From: Chitinophagaceae bacterium
GTDB lineage: Bacteria > Bacteroidota > Bacteroidia > Chitinophagales > Chitinophagaceae
Reading direction: 5' to 3'
Assembly: GCA_016720745.1 (NCBI GenBank)
Contig: JADKKA010000002.1
Span: forward strand, 1-35,221
DNA length: 35,221 nt
Shown: piece after piece, positions 1-8,474 of the stretch
Position numbering within the stretch: the stretch's first letter is position 1
Layout of the letters: the number at the start of each line of letters is the position of its first letter
Notes under the pieces: model-generated
Database searches by the model: none
What the model saw: only the letters and a program-made list of their open reading frames with translations
Told to the model about the DNA's origin: nothing
Made by a program: the position numbers and the translations under genes

Positions 1-687
1 TGTGATCCTCACCGGAGGAAAGCGAAGCCGTGATCAGTTGAAGCCGGTGTGGTGGATTTTAATGACATGAAGGCCATGAGTGAAAGAAATGATGACCCCA
101 AAACAGCCAGCCGCCCACGATTAAGACCGGACGAGTTTGTAACGGGGGAGGCAGCCGGGATGCTGGTACTGGAAGAACTGAAACATGCCACAAAGCAAGA
201 GGAGCAAAATCTACTGGGGAAATCGCTGGGAGGCGGAAAGCAGCAGATCCAACACCATCACCGCCCCACCCCAAGGGACCTCGGTAGCAGAAACGTAATG
301 CTGGAGCACTGAGGAGGGGTATGAATGCAGACGAAATCGTTTTACCAATACATGGGCGTCTACCCCCATTGGTGATGGGGCCGAAGTAAAAGCTATTACC
401 CACGTATTTGGTGAACATGCCTTACAGCTTAATATCAATTGCCACCAAGTCCATGACCGGTCATTGCCTGGGCGCCGCCGGTGTAATTGTGAGGCCATTG
501 CCGGTATTAAGGCCGTGATGCGATGTCGACCACTTCGCGATCAATCATTTTGGATGATCCGCAATTGGACCCGGACTGAACTTTACTTTTAACAAAGCAC
601 AGCAGCGACAAGTCAGCCGCCCTGAGCAATACTTTTGGCTTTGGAGGGCATAATGCCTGCGTAATCGTAAAGAAGTACAACGGTTAA
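1..687 (+). CDS. fabF: 3-oxoacyl-ACP synthase II (partial, frameshifted)
   Basis: This is the C-terminal half of FabF, the condensing enzyme that extends acyl-ACP with malonyl-ACP in type II fatty acid synthesis. The 5' part lies outside the window. Reading across frame changes gives the family landmarks in order: a stretch like KAMSERNDDPKTASRP, GEAAGMLVLEELKHA, an AEVKAITHVFGEHA-like stretch, a TGHxLGAAGV motif carrying the second catalytic His, then LNFTFNKAQQRQV and a final FGGHNACVIVKKYNG-type end with TAA at 685-687. At least five single-base indels interrupt it. Because fabF is normally essential and rnc follows in the common Bacteroidota order, I read these as sequence errors rather than a pseudogene. 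Confidence in identity is high; exact frame positions are uncertain. Confidence 0.85.
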
Positions 688-733
688 GGAACCGGTAACA
701 GCAATTTCAACAATTCTTCGTAGCTTAAAGCCC

Positions 734-1457
734 GTGGATTTTTTTAAATTTTTCCGGGAAACATGCCGGTACCTATTCAAAAAGGAACCCAGAATACCCT
801 TGGTTTTAAGCCCGGCAATGTACCTATAAACAGAGCACTCACCCACCGTTCGTACGGGAAGGGGCAGATGAGAATAATGAACGCCTGGAATACCCGGTGA
901 TGCCGTACTCAGCGCACTGATTGCCGATTATCTTTTTAAAAGATACCCTTACCGTGAAGAAGGCTTCCTGACTGAAATGCGGAGCAAAATGAGTGAACCG
1001 GCAACAACTGAACGAGATTGCCATACGGATGGGCCTCAAAAAAAATTACGCTCTACAATAAAATGGACAGCTCCCGAAAGTGAGCCAGATCTTCGGAAAT
1101 ACCCTGGAAGCACTTGTGGGCGCGATTATCTGGACCAGGCTATAAAAAAACAGCCAAATGGGTCAATGAATGCATCATCATCCCGCATATGTTCATGGAT
1201 GACCTCGAAAATCTGGAAATCAACCACAAGAACAAATTATACGGCTGGGCCAATAAAACGGAAGATTGCTTGAATTTGAGACCTGAACGAAAGCTGAGAA
1301 TGGCCGGTGACTTTTTACTGTGCTGCCGTACTGACGGTGAAAATATTGGAGAAGGAAAAGCCTTTAATAAAAAAGATGCTCACAAATCGCAGCACAGGTG
1401 GCCGTGGAAAAAATGGGAATCGTTAATTCTGATTCTCCGGGTGATGAGAAAAGCTAA
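734..1457 (+). CDS. rnc: Ribonuclease III (frameshifted)
   Basis: RNase III cuts double-stranded RNA in rRNA maturation and mRNA decay. Pieces in alternating frames show the family order. An N-terminal FFKFFRE start is followed by a LTHRSVREG-like segment and then the catalytic region DAVLSALIADYLFKRYPY...EGFLTEMRSK. After this come ITLYNKMDSS, a LGAIYLDQGYKKT equivalent, and a dsRNA-binding domain ending GEGKAFNKKDA...AVEKMGIVNSDSP before TAA 1455-1457. The GTG at 734 is the best visible start, though an ATG could have been lost to an error. It sits 46 bp after fabF, a common Bacteroidota neighbour pair. Several indels break it; since all domains remain recognisable, sequence error is more likely than decay. 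Confidence 0.85.
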
Positions 1458-1476
1458 AAACCAAAAACAACCTACC

Positions 1477-2043
1477 ATGAAAAAGCATTTGTTGCTGCTG
1501 ACAACCATCGTTTGTATTACTTGACTTCTAAAAATGAAACCCCAAATGCCAAACTGAGTCACATATAAATCAGCTGTTGAGTACAACGATTATACGTTCC
1601 TAACGACCCTGATGGAAAAATATTATGAAATCATCAGCGTGGCCGAAAATGATCTCGATTCAGCAGAAGGCATGCTGGATGGGTATGTAAAAGAAACCGC
1701 TACCATGGTCAAGGATATCAAGGGGATGCCGGCTTTAAAGGTGACTCCAGTCTGAGGAATGCAGCAGAATATCTTTGGTTTTATAAAAAGATTTTTGATA
1801 CAGATTACCGGATGATCCACCTGCGTAAAGAACAGGATGGTACTTCACAGGAGATTGAAGACAGAACCGGCCATTGTAAAAAGATTGAAGACGAAGAAAA
1901 GGGTTTTGATCCGCTTCCAAAGCGCCCAGAAAGATTTTGCCCGGAAGAATAATATGAAGCTGATTGAGAATGAAATGCAGAAAGAAATGGAAGAAAAGCT
2001 GACCAATAAGTTTACGCTCCGGATCCGGTTTGATTGTCCATAA
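1477..2043 (+). CDS. Small putative lipoprotein, LIC11966-like (frameshifted)
   Basis: The start MKKHLLLLTTIVCIT is a lipoprotein-type signal. A lost base hides a likely lipobox cysteine, because the next frame reads TSKNETPNAKLSH. Further on are SAVEYNDY, MEKYYEIISVAENDLDSAEGM, an AEYLWFYKKIFDTDYRM segment, and a charged helical C-terminus rich in Lys and Glu (FARKNNMKLIENEMQKEMEE). The YND and YKK-F-DxDY pattern resembles the LIC11966 surface-protein family, recalled from memory and not checked. At least three indels are needed to join the parts. The end is either TAA 2041-2043 in the visible frame or TAA 2006-2008 after one more shift, which would end it just short of the convergent epimerase gene. 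Function unknown. Confidence 0.6.
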
Positions 2044-2424
2044 CAACTTTGCTCTACCAGGCACCTGCTGTGTTCGGGGTGCAAAAACAGATCAGCTTAT
2101 TATCGCCCCATTTTTAGGCTCGGAACTTGAGGAGGTACAAACCGTCTTTTTTGAGCCTTTCCATTTCACTGTAGATATCTGCTACCTCAAATGCAATATG
2201 GTGCAGGCCCTCGCCCTTTGTCGATAAAACGGGCAATCACCCCATCCGGATCTGCACTTTCCAGTAATTCTATTTTTATTGGTGCCGGTTTGGAAAAGCA
2301 GTGTTCACCTTTTCATTTTCAACCGTTTCGGTCTTATAACAGGGGGTATTCAGGAGTTTTTCGTAGCGGGGACGGCATCTTCCAGGCTCCTGACGGCAAT
2401 GCCGATATGCTCGATTTTTGTCAT
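2012..2424 (-). CDS. mce: Methylmalonyl-CoA epimerase (frameshifted)
   Basis: This glyoxalase/VOC-fold enzyme interconverts (2S)- and (2R)-methylmalonyl-CoA in propionate metabolism. On the minus strand the ATG at 2424 opens with MTKIEHIGIAVRSLEDA, whose His is a VOC metal ligand. After one frame change it reads YEKLLNTPCYKTETVENEKV, then TNKIELLESADPDGVIARFIDK, GLHHIAFEVADIYSEMERL (second metal His) and a LxHP..LVE-type ending with the Glu ligand region. The most natural stop after correcting shifts is TAA at 2014-2012. Length near 135 residues fits the family. A standalone cobalamin-binding mutase subunit lies 23 kb away in the window, so both steps of methylmalonyl-CoA handling may be present in this organism. 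Confidence 0.82.
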
Positions 2425-2512
2425 ACTTACAGCGGTGATCGCAGGCTTTCCGAAAGCCGAATTTCGGCCTGTTCAAACGAAATTAGGCCCTTTCATTGAG
2501 AACAATTTGGGC

Positions 2513-2520
2513 TAATTTTG
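2513..2520 (+). promoter_or_regulatory. -7 promoter box of iscS
   Basis: TAATTTTG matches the Bacteroidota -7 consensus TAnnTTTG exactly and lies 33 bp upstream of the iscS ATG. It is in the divergent gap between the epimerase and iscS. I could not assign a -33 box with confidence. Confidence 0.5.
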
Positions 2521-2553
2521 TGTTGAAAGAAACAAAAACTGAGGACATCGACC

Positions 2554-3769
2554 ATGTTGCAATTCCCAATCTATTTAGACCATAATGCCACCACGCCCGC
2601 GACCCACGGGTGGTGGATGCCATGTTGCCCTATTTCACCAATAATTTCGGCAACGCGGCCAGTCGGAACCATTCATTTGGCTGGTAGGCTGAGGAAGCCG
2701 TTGACTATGCAAGAGAACAGGTAGCCAAACTGATAGGCGCCGATCCCAAAGAAATCATCTTTACGTCCGGTGCCACAGAAGCAGATAACCTGGCTATTAA
2801 AGGCGTTTATGAAATGTATGCCAGCAAGGGTAACCACGTTATCACCTGCAATATCGAACACAAAGCGGTTCTGGATACCTGCAAGCATATCGAAAAAGAA
2901 GGCGGTGAAGTAACCTATCTGAAAGTAAAGGACAATGGCCTGGTAGACCTGGCTGAACTGGAAGCGGCTATCAAACCCACGACGGTGCTCATTGCCATTA
3001 TGTACGCCAATAATGAAATCGGTACGGTTAACCCCATGCAGGCTATCAGCGCGATTGCCCGCAAACACGGTGTACTTGTTTTTTCCGACGCCACCCAGGC
3101 CGTTGGTAAAATACCGGTTGATGTAAATAAAGACGGCATCGATCTGATGGCTTTTACCGGACATAAAATGTACGGACCCAAAGGCGTTGGTGCCCTCTAT
3201 GTTCGCCGGAAAAACCCCCGTGTGAAAGTAACAGCTCAAATGGACGGTGGCGGACATGAAAGAGGTATGCGCAGCGGTACATTGAATGTACCAGGTATCG
3301 TTGGCTTTGGAAAAGCCTGCGAGATCTGTATGAATGAAATGGAAGAAGAAGGAAAAGACTGCGGGTGCGAGAGATAAACTGGAAACTTCTTTACTGAAAC
3401 TGGAAGAAGCCTATCTCAACGGCGACCAGGAACATCGCCTGCCCCATGTGTCTAATATTTCTTTTAAATACGTGGAAGGAGAAGGGCCTGATGATGGGCT
3501 TCAATAAGAATATTGCCCTGTCATCCGGTTCTGCCTGTACCTCGGCTTCTCTGGAACCCTCCTATGTGCTTAAAGCATTAGGATTGGGAGATGACCCTGG
3601 CACATAGCTCCCTTCGTTTTGGACTGGGTCGCTTTACCACAGAAGAGCAGATTGATTTTACCGTAGAGCAGGTAAGTAATACGGTGAACAAACTCCTGAA
3701 ATGAGTCCGCTTTGGGAAATGTATAAAGAGGGAATTGATTTGAATACGATTGAGTGGGCGCATCATTAG
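2554..3769 (+). CDS. iscS: Cysteine desulfurase IscS/NifS (frameshifted)
   Basis: PLP enzyme that takes sulfur from cysteine and passes it to the IscU scaffold. The ATG at 2554 gives MLQFPIYLDHNATTP. The long central frame has TSGATEADNLAIKG, an NIEHKAVLDTC motif (His over PLP), NNEIGTVNP, SDATQAVGKIPVDV, and FTGHKMYGPKG with the Schiff-base lysine. The C-terminal part, in another frame, has the mobile loop SSGSACTSASLEPSYVLKALG with the persulfide cysteine and ends WEMYKEGIDLNTIEWAHH before TAG. Breaks are seen near 2600 and 3355 and in 3480-3600, and a TAG at about 2686 stands where the family has Glu or Gln (FGW-x-AEEAV). It opens an iscS-iscU-iscA cluster; no iscR is visible. Confidence 0.93.
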
Positions 3770-3771
3770 AG

Positions 3772-3819
3772 AATGTGGAAATGTGGAAATGTGGGAATGT
3801 GAGAATGAGGAAATGAGAT
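3772..3819 (+). repeat. Tandem octamer repeat, unit AATGTGGA
   Basis: Six consecutive 8-nt units of the form AATGTGGA, AATGTGGA, AATGTGGG, AATGTGAG, AATGAGGA, AATGAGAT lie directly after the iscS stop. The repeats drift from left to right. They overlap the left arm of an inverted repeat. Confidence 0.85.
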
Positions 3820-3887
3820 GAAGTTGAAACGATAATTTATAAATTACCGGGAATTTGAAATAGGTATTCATTTTCACATTCCCACAT
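3789..3887. repeat. Imperfect inverted repeat between iscS and iscU
   Basis: The left arm 3789-3807 (ATGTGGGAATGTGAGAATG) and right arm 3869-3887 (CATTTTCACATTCCCACAT) are complementary at 18 of 19 positions and enclose 61 nt. In an iscS-iscU transcript this would form a long hairpin ending 20 nt before the iscU start. Confidence 0.75.
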
Positions 3888-3907
3888 CATTAATTAATAA
3901 TTTTCTT

Positions 3908-4325
3908 ATGGCATACAGCGAAAAAGTAATCGATCATTACCAGAACCCCAAAAATGTGGGTACGCTGGATAAGAGTAAGGCCAATGTGGTACCGGTCTGG
4001 TGGGTGCACCGGAATGCGGTGATGTGATGCGTCTGCAGATTGAAGTGGATGAAGCAACCGGCGTGATCCGGGATGCCAAATTCAAAACCTTTGGTTGCGG
4101 TTCTGCCATCGCTTCTTCTTCCTGGCCACCGAATGGCTGAAGGGCAAAACAGTTGACGAGGCTGTCAAGATCGATAATATGGAAATCGTGGAGGAATTAA
4201 ACCTTCCCCCGGTAAAAATCCACTGCTCCGTACTGGCAGAAGATGCCATCAAAGCGGCGATCAATGATTACCGCAAGAAAAATGGTATGGATGAACTGCA
4301 ATTCGAAGAAGGAGTCATTCATTAA
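3908..4325 (+). CDS. iscU: Iron-sulfur cluster scaffold IscU (frameshifted)
   Basis: Scaffold on which [2Fe-2S] clusters are built with sulfur from IscS. The ATG at 3908 gives MAYSEKVIDHYQNPKNVGTL. Across two one-base deletions, near 3990 (a GGG reduced to GG) and near 4120, the three ligand cysteines are all present: GAPECGDVMRLQI, FKTFGCGSAIASSS and KIHCSVLAEDAI. The conserved PPVKIHC motif lies before the last one. The protein ends NGMDELQFEEGVIH, and length after correction is about 138 residues, normal for IscU. It sits between iscS and iscA, consistent with one assembly operon, although the spacer to iscS is long (138 bp) and repeat-rich. Confidence 0.93.
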
Positions 4326-4358
4326 AATTAAAAGGGCTACTGGCTTTTGCGGAAACCC

Positions 4359-4386
4359 CACTAGCCACTACTCACTCGCCACTCGC
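4359..4386 (+). repeat. Tandem heptamer repeat, unit CACTCGC
   Basis: Four consecutive 7-nt units, CACTAGC, CACTACT, CACTCGC, CACTCGC, end 5 nt before the iscA start codon. The units occupy the position where a ribosome binding site would be expected. Confidence 0.8.
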
Positions 4387-4391
4387 CAATT

Positions 4392-4740
4392 ATGAGCGTT
4401 GCAATAGACAATAGCATATATCAGTGATAAGGCCAAAGCCAAAGTACATCAGCTCATGACTGATGCCGGCATCGCCGATGACTCTTCCTATTTTTAAGAG
4501 TAGGAGTGGTAGGAGGCGGCTGTTCAGGGCTGAGCTATAAACTGGATTTTGATAACGAACAAAACCCATGGACCAGGTATTTGAAGACAATGGAGTGAAA
4601 CTGGTCACCGATCTGAAGAGCTTTTATACCTGGTAAATACCACCCTTGATTTTTCAGATGGTCTTAATGGTAAAGGATTCTACTTCAGTAATCCCAATGC
4701 CAGCAGAACCTGCGGATGCGGGGAGAGCTTTGCTGTCTGA
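4392..4740 (+). CDS. iscA: Iron-sulfur assembly protein IscA/HesB type (frameshifted)
   Basis: A-type carrier that accepts Fe-S clusters and delivers them to target proteins. ATG 4392 gives MSVAIDN, and pieces in shifting frames give ISDKAKAKVHQLMTDAGI, RVGVVGGGCSGLSYKLDFDNE, DQVFEDNGVKLVTDLKSF, DGLNGKGFYFSNPNASRTCGCGESFAV and then TGA. All three family cysteines are present: one in GGGCSGL and two in the C-terminal CGCG. About 110 residues after correction, usual for the family. Single-base losses occur near 4415, 4495, 4560 and 4615. It ends the isc cluster. Confidence 0.9.
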
Positions 4741-4751
4741 TGAAAAATCAA

Positions 4752-4779
4752 AAGAAACAAATAACAAGAAACAAGAAAT
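4752..4779 (+). repeat. Tandem heptamer repeat, unit AAGAAAC
   Basis: Four consecutive 7-nt units (AAGAAAC, AAATAAC, AAGAAAC, AAGAAAT) follow iscA. The first 13 nt, AAGAAACAAATAA, are exactly complementary to 4874-4886. Confidence 0.8.
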
Positions 4780-4796
4780 CGCCAGATAAAAATTAA

Positions 4797-4827
4797 AATG
4801 CGGGTCCCATGATCCGCTATTTTTTTT
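4797..4827 (+). terminator. Intrinsic terminator after iscA
   Basis: GCGGGTC and GATCCGC (4800-4806 and 4811-4817) form a 7-bp stem with one G-U pair around a 4-nt loop, followed by TAT and a seven-T run. It is placed to end the isc transcript before gldF. Confidence 0.7.
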
Positions 4828-4866
4828 CATAACAGCTGAACCGGTGGATATTTTGAATTTTTGAAT

Positions 4867-4908
4867 TTGTATTTTATTTGTTTCTTGAGATTTGTTTTTT
4901 GTTTCTTA
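4867..4908 (-). repeat. T-rich heptamer-phased tract, inverse of 4752-4779
   Basis: GTTTCTT, the reverse complement of AAGAAAC, occurs at 4880-4886 and 4901-4907, exactly 21 nt (three units) apart, within a T/G-rich tract. Together with the upstream tract it brackets the terminator hairpin. The rest of the 4741-4946 gap holds no gene. Confidence 0.65.
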
Positions 4909-4946
4909 TCATTGATAGTCATTAAATTGCACCATTACCAATCCCC

Positions 4947-5667
4947 ATGTGGTCCGTTTGTAAAAAAGAACTCCGCCAGTTTTTCAGCAGCCTGACAGGA
5001 TATATTGCGATTATCGTATTCCTGCTGGTGAATGGCGTCCTCCTATTCTTTTTCCGCGACAATATTTTTGACTTTGGTTACGCCACCCTTGACCGTTTTT
5101 TTCAACTGGCTCCCTGGATTCTTTTATTACTGATTCCGGCCATCAGCATGCGCAGTTTTGCTGAGGAATTCAAGACCGGCACTTTTGAGATTCTACAAAC
5201 CCGGCCACTCAGCCGTTCTCAAATTGTTTGGGGCAAATACCTGGGCAGTCTGATCGTGGTACTGATCGCTTTATTACCGACCCTGGTTTATATTATTTCC
5301 ATTCAGAAACTGTCTGCCGGAGAAGGTATTGATATGGGAGCCACGATGGGCGCTTATATCGGTCTTTTTTTCCTGGCCGCTGTTTTTACAGCCATCAGCA
5401 TCTGCTGCAGCAGCTTTACCAGTAATTCTGTAGTGGCATTTATTGCGGGCCTGCTGGTTTGCGCCCTGCTGTATTATGGATTCAATGCCATCAGCAAGTT
5501 GCCGGCTCTCTCGGGTGGAGCTGACTATTATGTGGAAATGGCTGGCATCGATTTTCATTATCGCAGCATCAGCCGGGGATTAATCGATGCCCGCGATATC
5601 ATTTACTTTTATTTCGGTGATCTTCCTTTGTATCGCCATCACCAGCCGCAATCTCTTAAAAAGGTAA
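4947..5667 (+). CDS. gldF: Gliding motility ABC transporter permease GldF
   Basis: Membrane permease of the GldA-GldF-GldG ABC transporter associated with Bacteroidota gliding motility. The protein starts MWSVCKKELRQFFSSLTGYIAIIVF and has about six hydrophobic segments (for example IAIIVFLLVNGVLLFFF, WILLLLIPAISM and VVAFIAGLLVCALLYYG). The motif MRSFAEEFKTGTFEILQTRPL is typical of ABC-2 type permeases. The uncorrected frame runs to 5672 with a nonsense tail. A one-base shift near 5615 restores FLCIAITSRNLLKR ending TAA 5665-5667, 1 nt before the gldG ATG, which supports the corrected end. GldA, the ATPase, is not in the window. Confidence 0.9.
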
Positions 5668-5668
5668 G

Positions 5669-7416
5669 ATGAAAGGAATTGTCCATAAAATACTGGCCTC
5701 AAAGTACTGGTGGATCATGCTCCTCGCAGGGGTTATTCTCATCAATTACCTGGCTACTTTTTTACAGGCAAGGATAGATCTTACCAGAGAAAAGATATAC
5801 CCTCAGTGCCGCAACCGGCAAACTGGTGAAACAACTGGATGATGTGGTAGAAATTGATGTATTCCTGAAAGGGGAGTTCCCCGCAGGTTTCCGGAAACTG
5901 GCCAATACACCCGTGAGTTCCTCGGACTTTTAAAAGACCGGAACAGTTCGCGTATCCGTTACCGTTTTATTTCACCACTGGAAACCGTTCCGGGCAGAAC
6001 GATGAAGTATGGCGACTCCCTGGTGAATATGGGGGCCGTTCCCATCAACCTGACTGTTCAGCGCGATGAAACACAGAGCAGCAATATTATTTTCCCGGTG
6101 GCCGTGATCAATTATAAAGGCCGGCAATCACTGGTTAATTTATACCCGGGCGTCAGCCGGGAAATGTCGCAGAATGAAATCAATAGTGCGGAGGCATTAA
6201 TGGAATACCAGTTTGCGCAGGCACTCGATCGTCTGACCAACGAAAAGAAACCGGGAGTGGCTTATTCTATTGGGAATGGCGAGCCCGCTGATGCCAGGAC
6301 CTTTGATTTAAGAATGACCTTGCAGGATCACTATCATTTCGGCATTCTTGATATCAATAAAAGTCCGCGTATACCTGCAGAAGTAGATCTGTTATTGATT
6401 GTGAAACCCAGCATACCTTTTACGGAAGATGAATTGCTGAAGATTGACCAGTTTGTGATGCGCGGTGGTAAACTGCTTTGTTTTATTGATAACCTCATAG
6501 CTGAAAGAGATAGTCTGGCCCTTAAACCGGAGACCATTGCATACGACCGCAACCTCAACCTCACCGATCTTTTTTTCAGATACGGCCTCCGTATCAATAC
6601 CGACCTGGTGATGGACCTGCAGTGTGATGCCATTCCCTTTGTAGTAGGGGGCACGAGTGGGAATCCGCAACTGGAGTTCCTGCGCTGGAATTATTATCCG
6701 GTGCTGTTGCCTGCCGGTGGAAAATTATCAAAGGGACAGGGTTATGTGGCGGCACAGTTTGCCAACTCCATTGATACCATCCAGGTGGAAGGAGTAAAAA
6801 AAGAGCCCCTGCTGGTTACTTCTCCCAATTCCAGGATCATCAGCACCCCGGCCCTGATCAGTCTGAATGAAAACAAAGATGTTCCGGAAGATGCCAAATT
6901 CAAAAGAATGCGATCCCTGTAGCGATGCTGCTGGAAGGAAAATTTACATCCCTGTACCGCAACCGGATCACGAAAGCACAAGCGGATACCCTGGCAGCAG
7001 CAGGTACACAATTTCTGCCAGCCTCATCTGATAACAAAATAATCGTGGTGGGTGATGGTGATATGGTATTGAATGATTTTCTGCCAAACGGAGAACCCGG
7101 CAGCCAGCCCGAACCCCTGCAGATGGGCTGGAATAAATATACCTATACCGAATACCTGAAACAATCCGCATTAGGAAAATGGTTTATACCGGTCGCCAAC
7201 CGGGAGTTTCTGCAAAACTGTGTGGAATACCTGGTCAGCAACCCGGCCATCAGTGAAACCAGGAACAAGGATATTGTACTCCGGTTACTGGATAGTAAAA
7301 AGGTAAAGGCACAAAAAACAACCTGGCAACTGATCAATATTGCTTTACCGGTGATCCTCGTGATCATACTGGGCTGGTTGTACCATGAAATCAGAAAAAG
7401 AAAATACGCCGCATAA
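5669..7416 (+). CDS. gldG: Gliding motility protein GldG (frameshifted)
   Basis: Partner of GldF; a membrane-anchored substrate-binding-like ABC component (GldG/Gtr-type family). ATG 5669 starts MKGIVHKILASKYWWIMLLAG, an N-terminal anchor, then FLQARIDLTREKIY. Breaks near 5800 and 5910 give way to a long frame from 6002 containing the extracytoplasmic domain, with VDLLLIVKPSIPFTEDELLKIDQFVMRGGKLLCFID as the DUF4350-like core. A lost A near 6905 shifts the frame again to NAIPVAMLLEGKFTSLYRN. The end has a C-terminal membrane helix, ALPVILVIILGWLYHEIRKRK, and TAA 7414-7416. Corrected length is about 580 residues. It directly follows gldF. Confidence 0.9.
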
Positions 7417-7443
7417 ACAAAGATCAGAACGGTAATAAGGGGC

Positions 7444-7451
7444 TAACTTTG
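7444..7451 (+). promoter_or_regulatory. -7 promoter box of the TerC gene
   Basis: TAACTTTG is an exact TAnnTTTG match, 20 bp upstream of the ATG at 7472 and downstream of the gldG stop, so the terC-murF/alr pair probably has its own promoter. Confidence 0.55.
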
Positions 7452-7471
7452 CCGGTCAACATTTACGCAAA

Positions 7472-8464
7472 ATGACAAGAGATCAGATCACCTATATTGT
7501 TTTCGGTACGATTCTTATCGCCTCCCTCGTGGCTGATCTGGGCCTGCTGAGCAAAAAAAATCAGAAGGTGACCATTCGTCAGGCATTGTACCAGACTTTT
7601 TTCTGGGTAGGACTGGCACTGGCATTTTTTGTATTCATGTGGATTGAAAACGGGCAAAAACCGGCCCTTGAATATCTCAGTGCCTACCTGATGGAATGGA
7701 GCCTGAGTATTGATAATATTTTTGTCTTTATCCTTATTTTCTCCGCCTTTGCCGTTAAAGAAAAGCATTATGGCCGCGTACTGCTGATCGGGATCATGAT
7801 GGCCATTCTCTTCCGGGTCATTTTTATCACTGTCGGTGTGGTACTCGTGGAAAAATTTCACTGGATACTCTATGTATTTGGCGTATTCCTGGTCTATACC
7901 GGATATAAAATGTTTACGGCGAATGAGGATGAAGAGTTCAAACCGCAGGACAGTAAGATTTACCGGTTCATCAAAAGATTTCTGCCGCTGGTTCCGCATG
8001 ACGGTGATGGAAAATACCGGATTATCGAGAATGGCCGTCCGGCTTATACCACCCTGTTTGTAGTAGTGATCATGCTGGCTGCGGTGGACCTTGTTTTTGC
8101 ATTGGATTCTATTCCAGCCGTGATGGGTATTGTTGATACCAAGACACCCGGTTATGAGCCAATGGCCCGGCTGGTGATTTATACCTCTAATATTTTTGCC
8201 GTACTGGGTTTACGCTCCCTGTTTTTCCTCTTAAGGGGTGCAGTCAGTAAATTCGATTATCTCCAGCAGGGCATTGCGATTGTATTGGTCTTTATCGGGG
8301 TGAAAATGCTGGCCGAACACTGGATCAATCAATGGATCGATAAACAGGTACAGGTATTTATTTCACTGGGAGTGATCCTGACCTGTATCAGCGGATCCAT
8401 TTTCTATTCCATCTTCATGCAGAAAAAAGGTTCCCCTCCTGATATTGAGGATAATAGTATCTGA
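7472..8464 (+). CDS. TerC/Alx family integral membrane protein
   Basis: A 330-residue polytopic protein of the TerC/Alx family, linked in other bacteria to manganese export and tellurite resistance. I see about eight or nine hydrophobic segments, beginning ITYIVFGTILIASLVADLGLL. The family signature acidic motifs inside membrane segments are present: SLSIDNIFVFILIF near residue 80 and DLVFALDSIPAVMGI near residue 205, each carrying a conserved Asp. An internal hydrophilic loop (NEDEEFKPQDSKIYRFIKR) separates the two halves. The frame is intact, unlike the preceding 7 kb. It lies 10 bp before murF-alr, suggesting co-transcription. Metal specificity cannot be told from sequence. Confidence 0.88.
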   Translation: MTRDQITYIVFGTILIASLVADLGLLSKKNQKVTIRQALYQTFFWVGLALAFFVFMWIENGQKPALEYLSAYLMEWSLSIDNIFVFILIFSAFAVKEKHYGRVLLIGIMMAILFRVIFITVGVVLVEKFHWILYVFGVFLVYTGYKMFTANEDEEFKPQDSKIYRFIKRFLPLVPHDGDGKYRIIENGRPAYTTLFVVVIMLAAVDLVFALDSIPAVMGIVDTKTPGYEPMARLVIYTSNIFAVLGLRSLFFLLRGAVSKFDYLQQGIAIVLVFIGVKMLAEHWINQWIDKQVQVFISLGVILTCISGSIFYSIFMQKKGSPPDIEDNSI

Positions 8465-8474
8465 GTAAACTACT

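Noticed and set aside
2673..3257. 194-residue minus-strand ORF
   Set aside because: Fully antisense to the long intact part of iscS, with no family resemblance.
3772..4908. Short tandem repeats considered as a CRISPR array
   Set aside because: Units are 7-8 nt with no spacers, and no cas genes are present.
5600..6910. Programmed frameshifting in gldF/gldG
   Set aside because: Breaks are at unrelated sites and match the general indel pattern of the left end; no slippery heptamer with a structure is evident.
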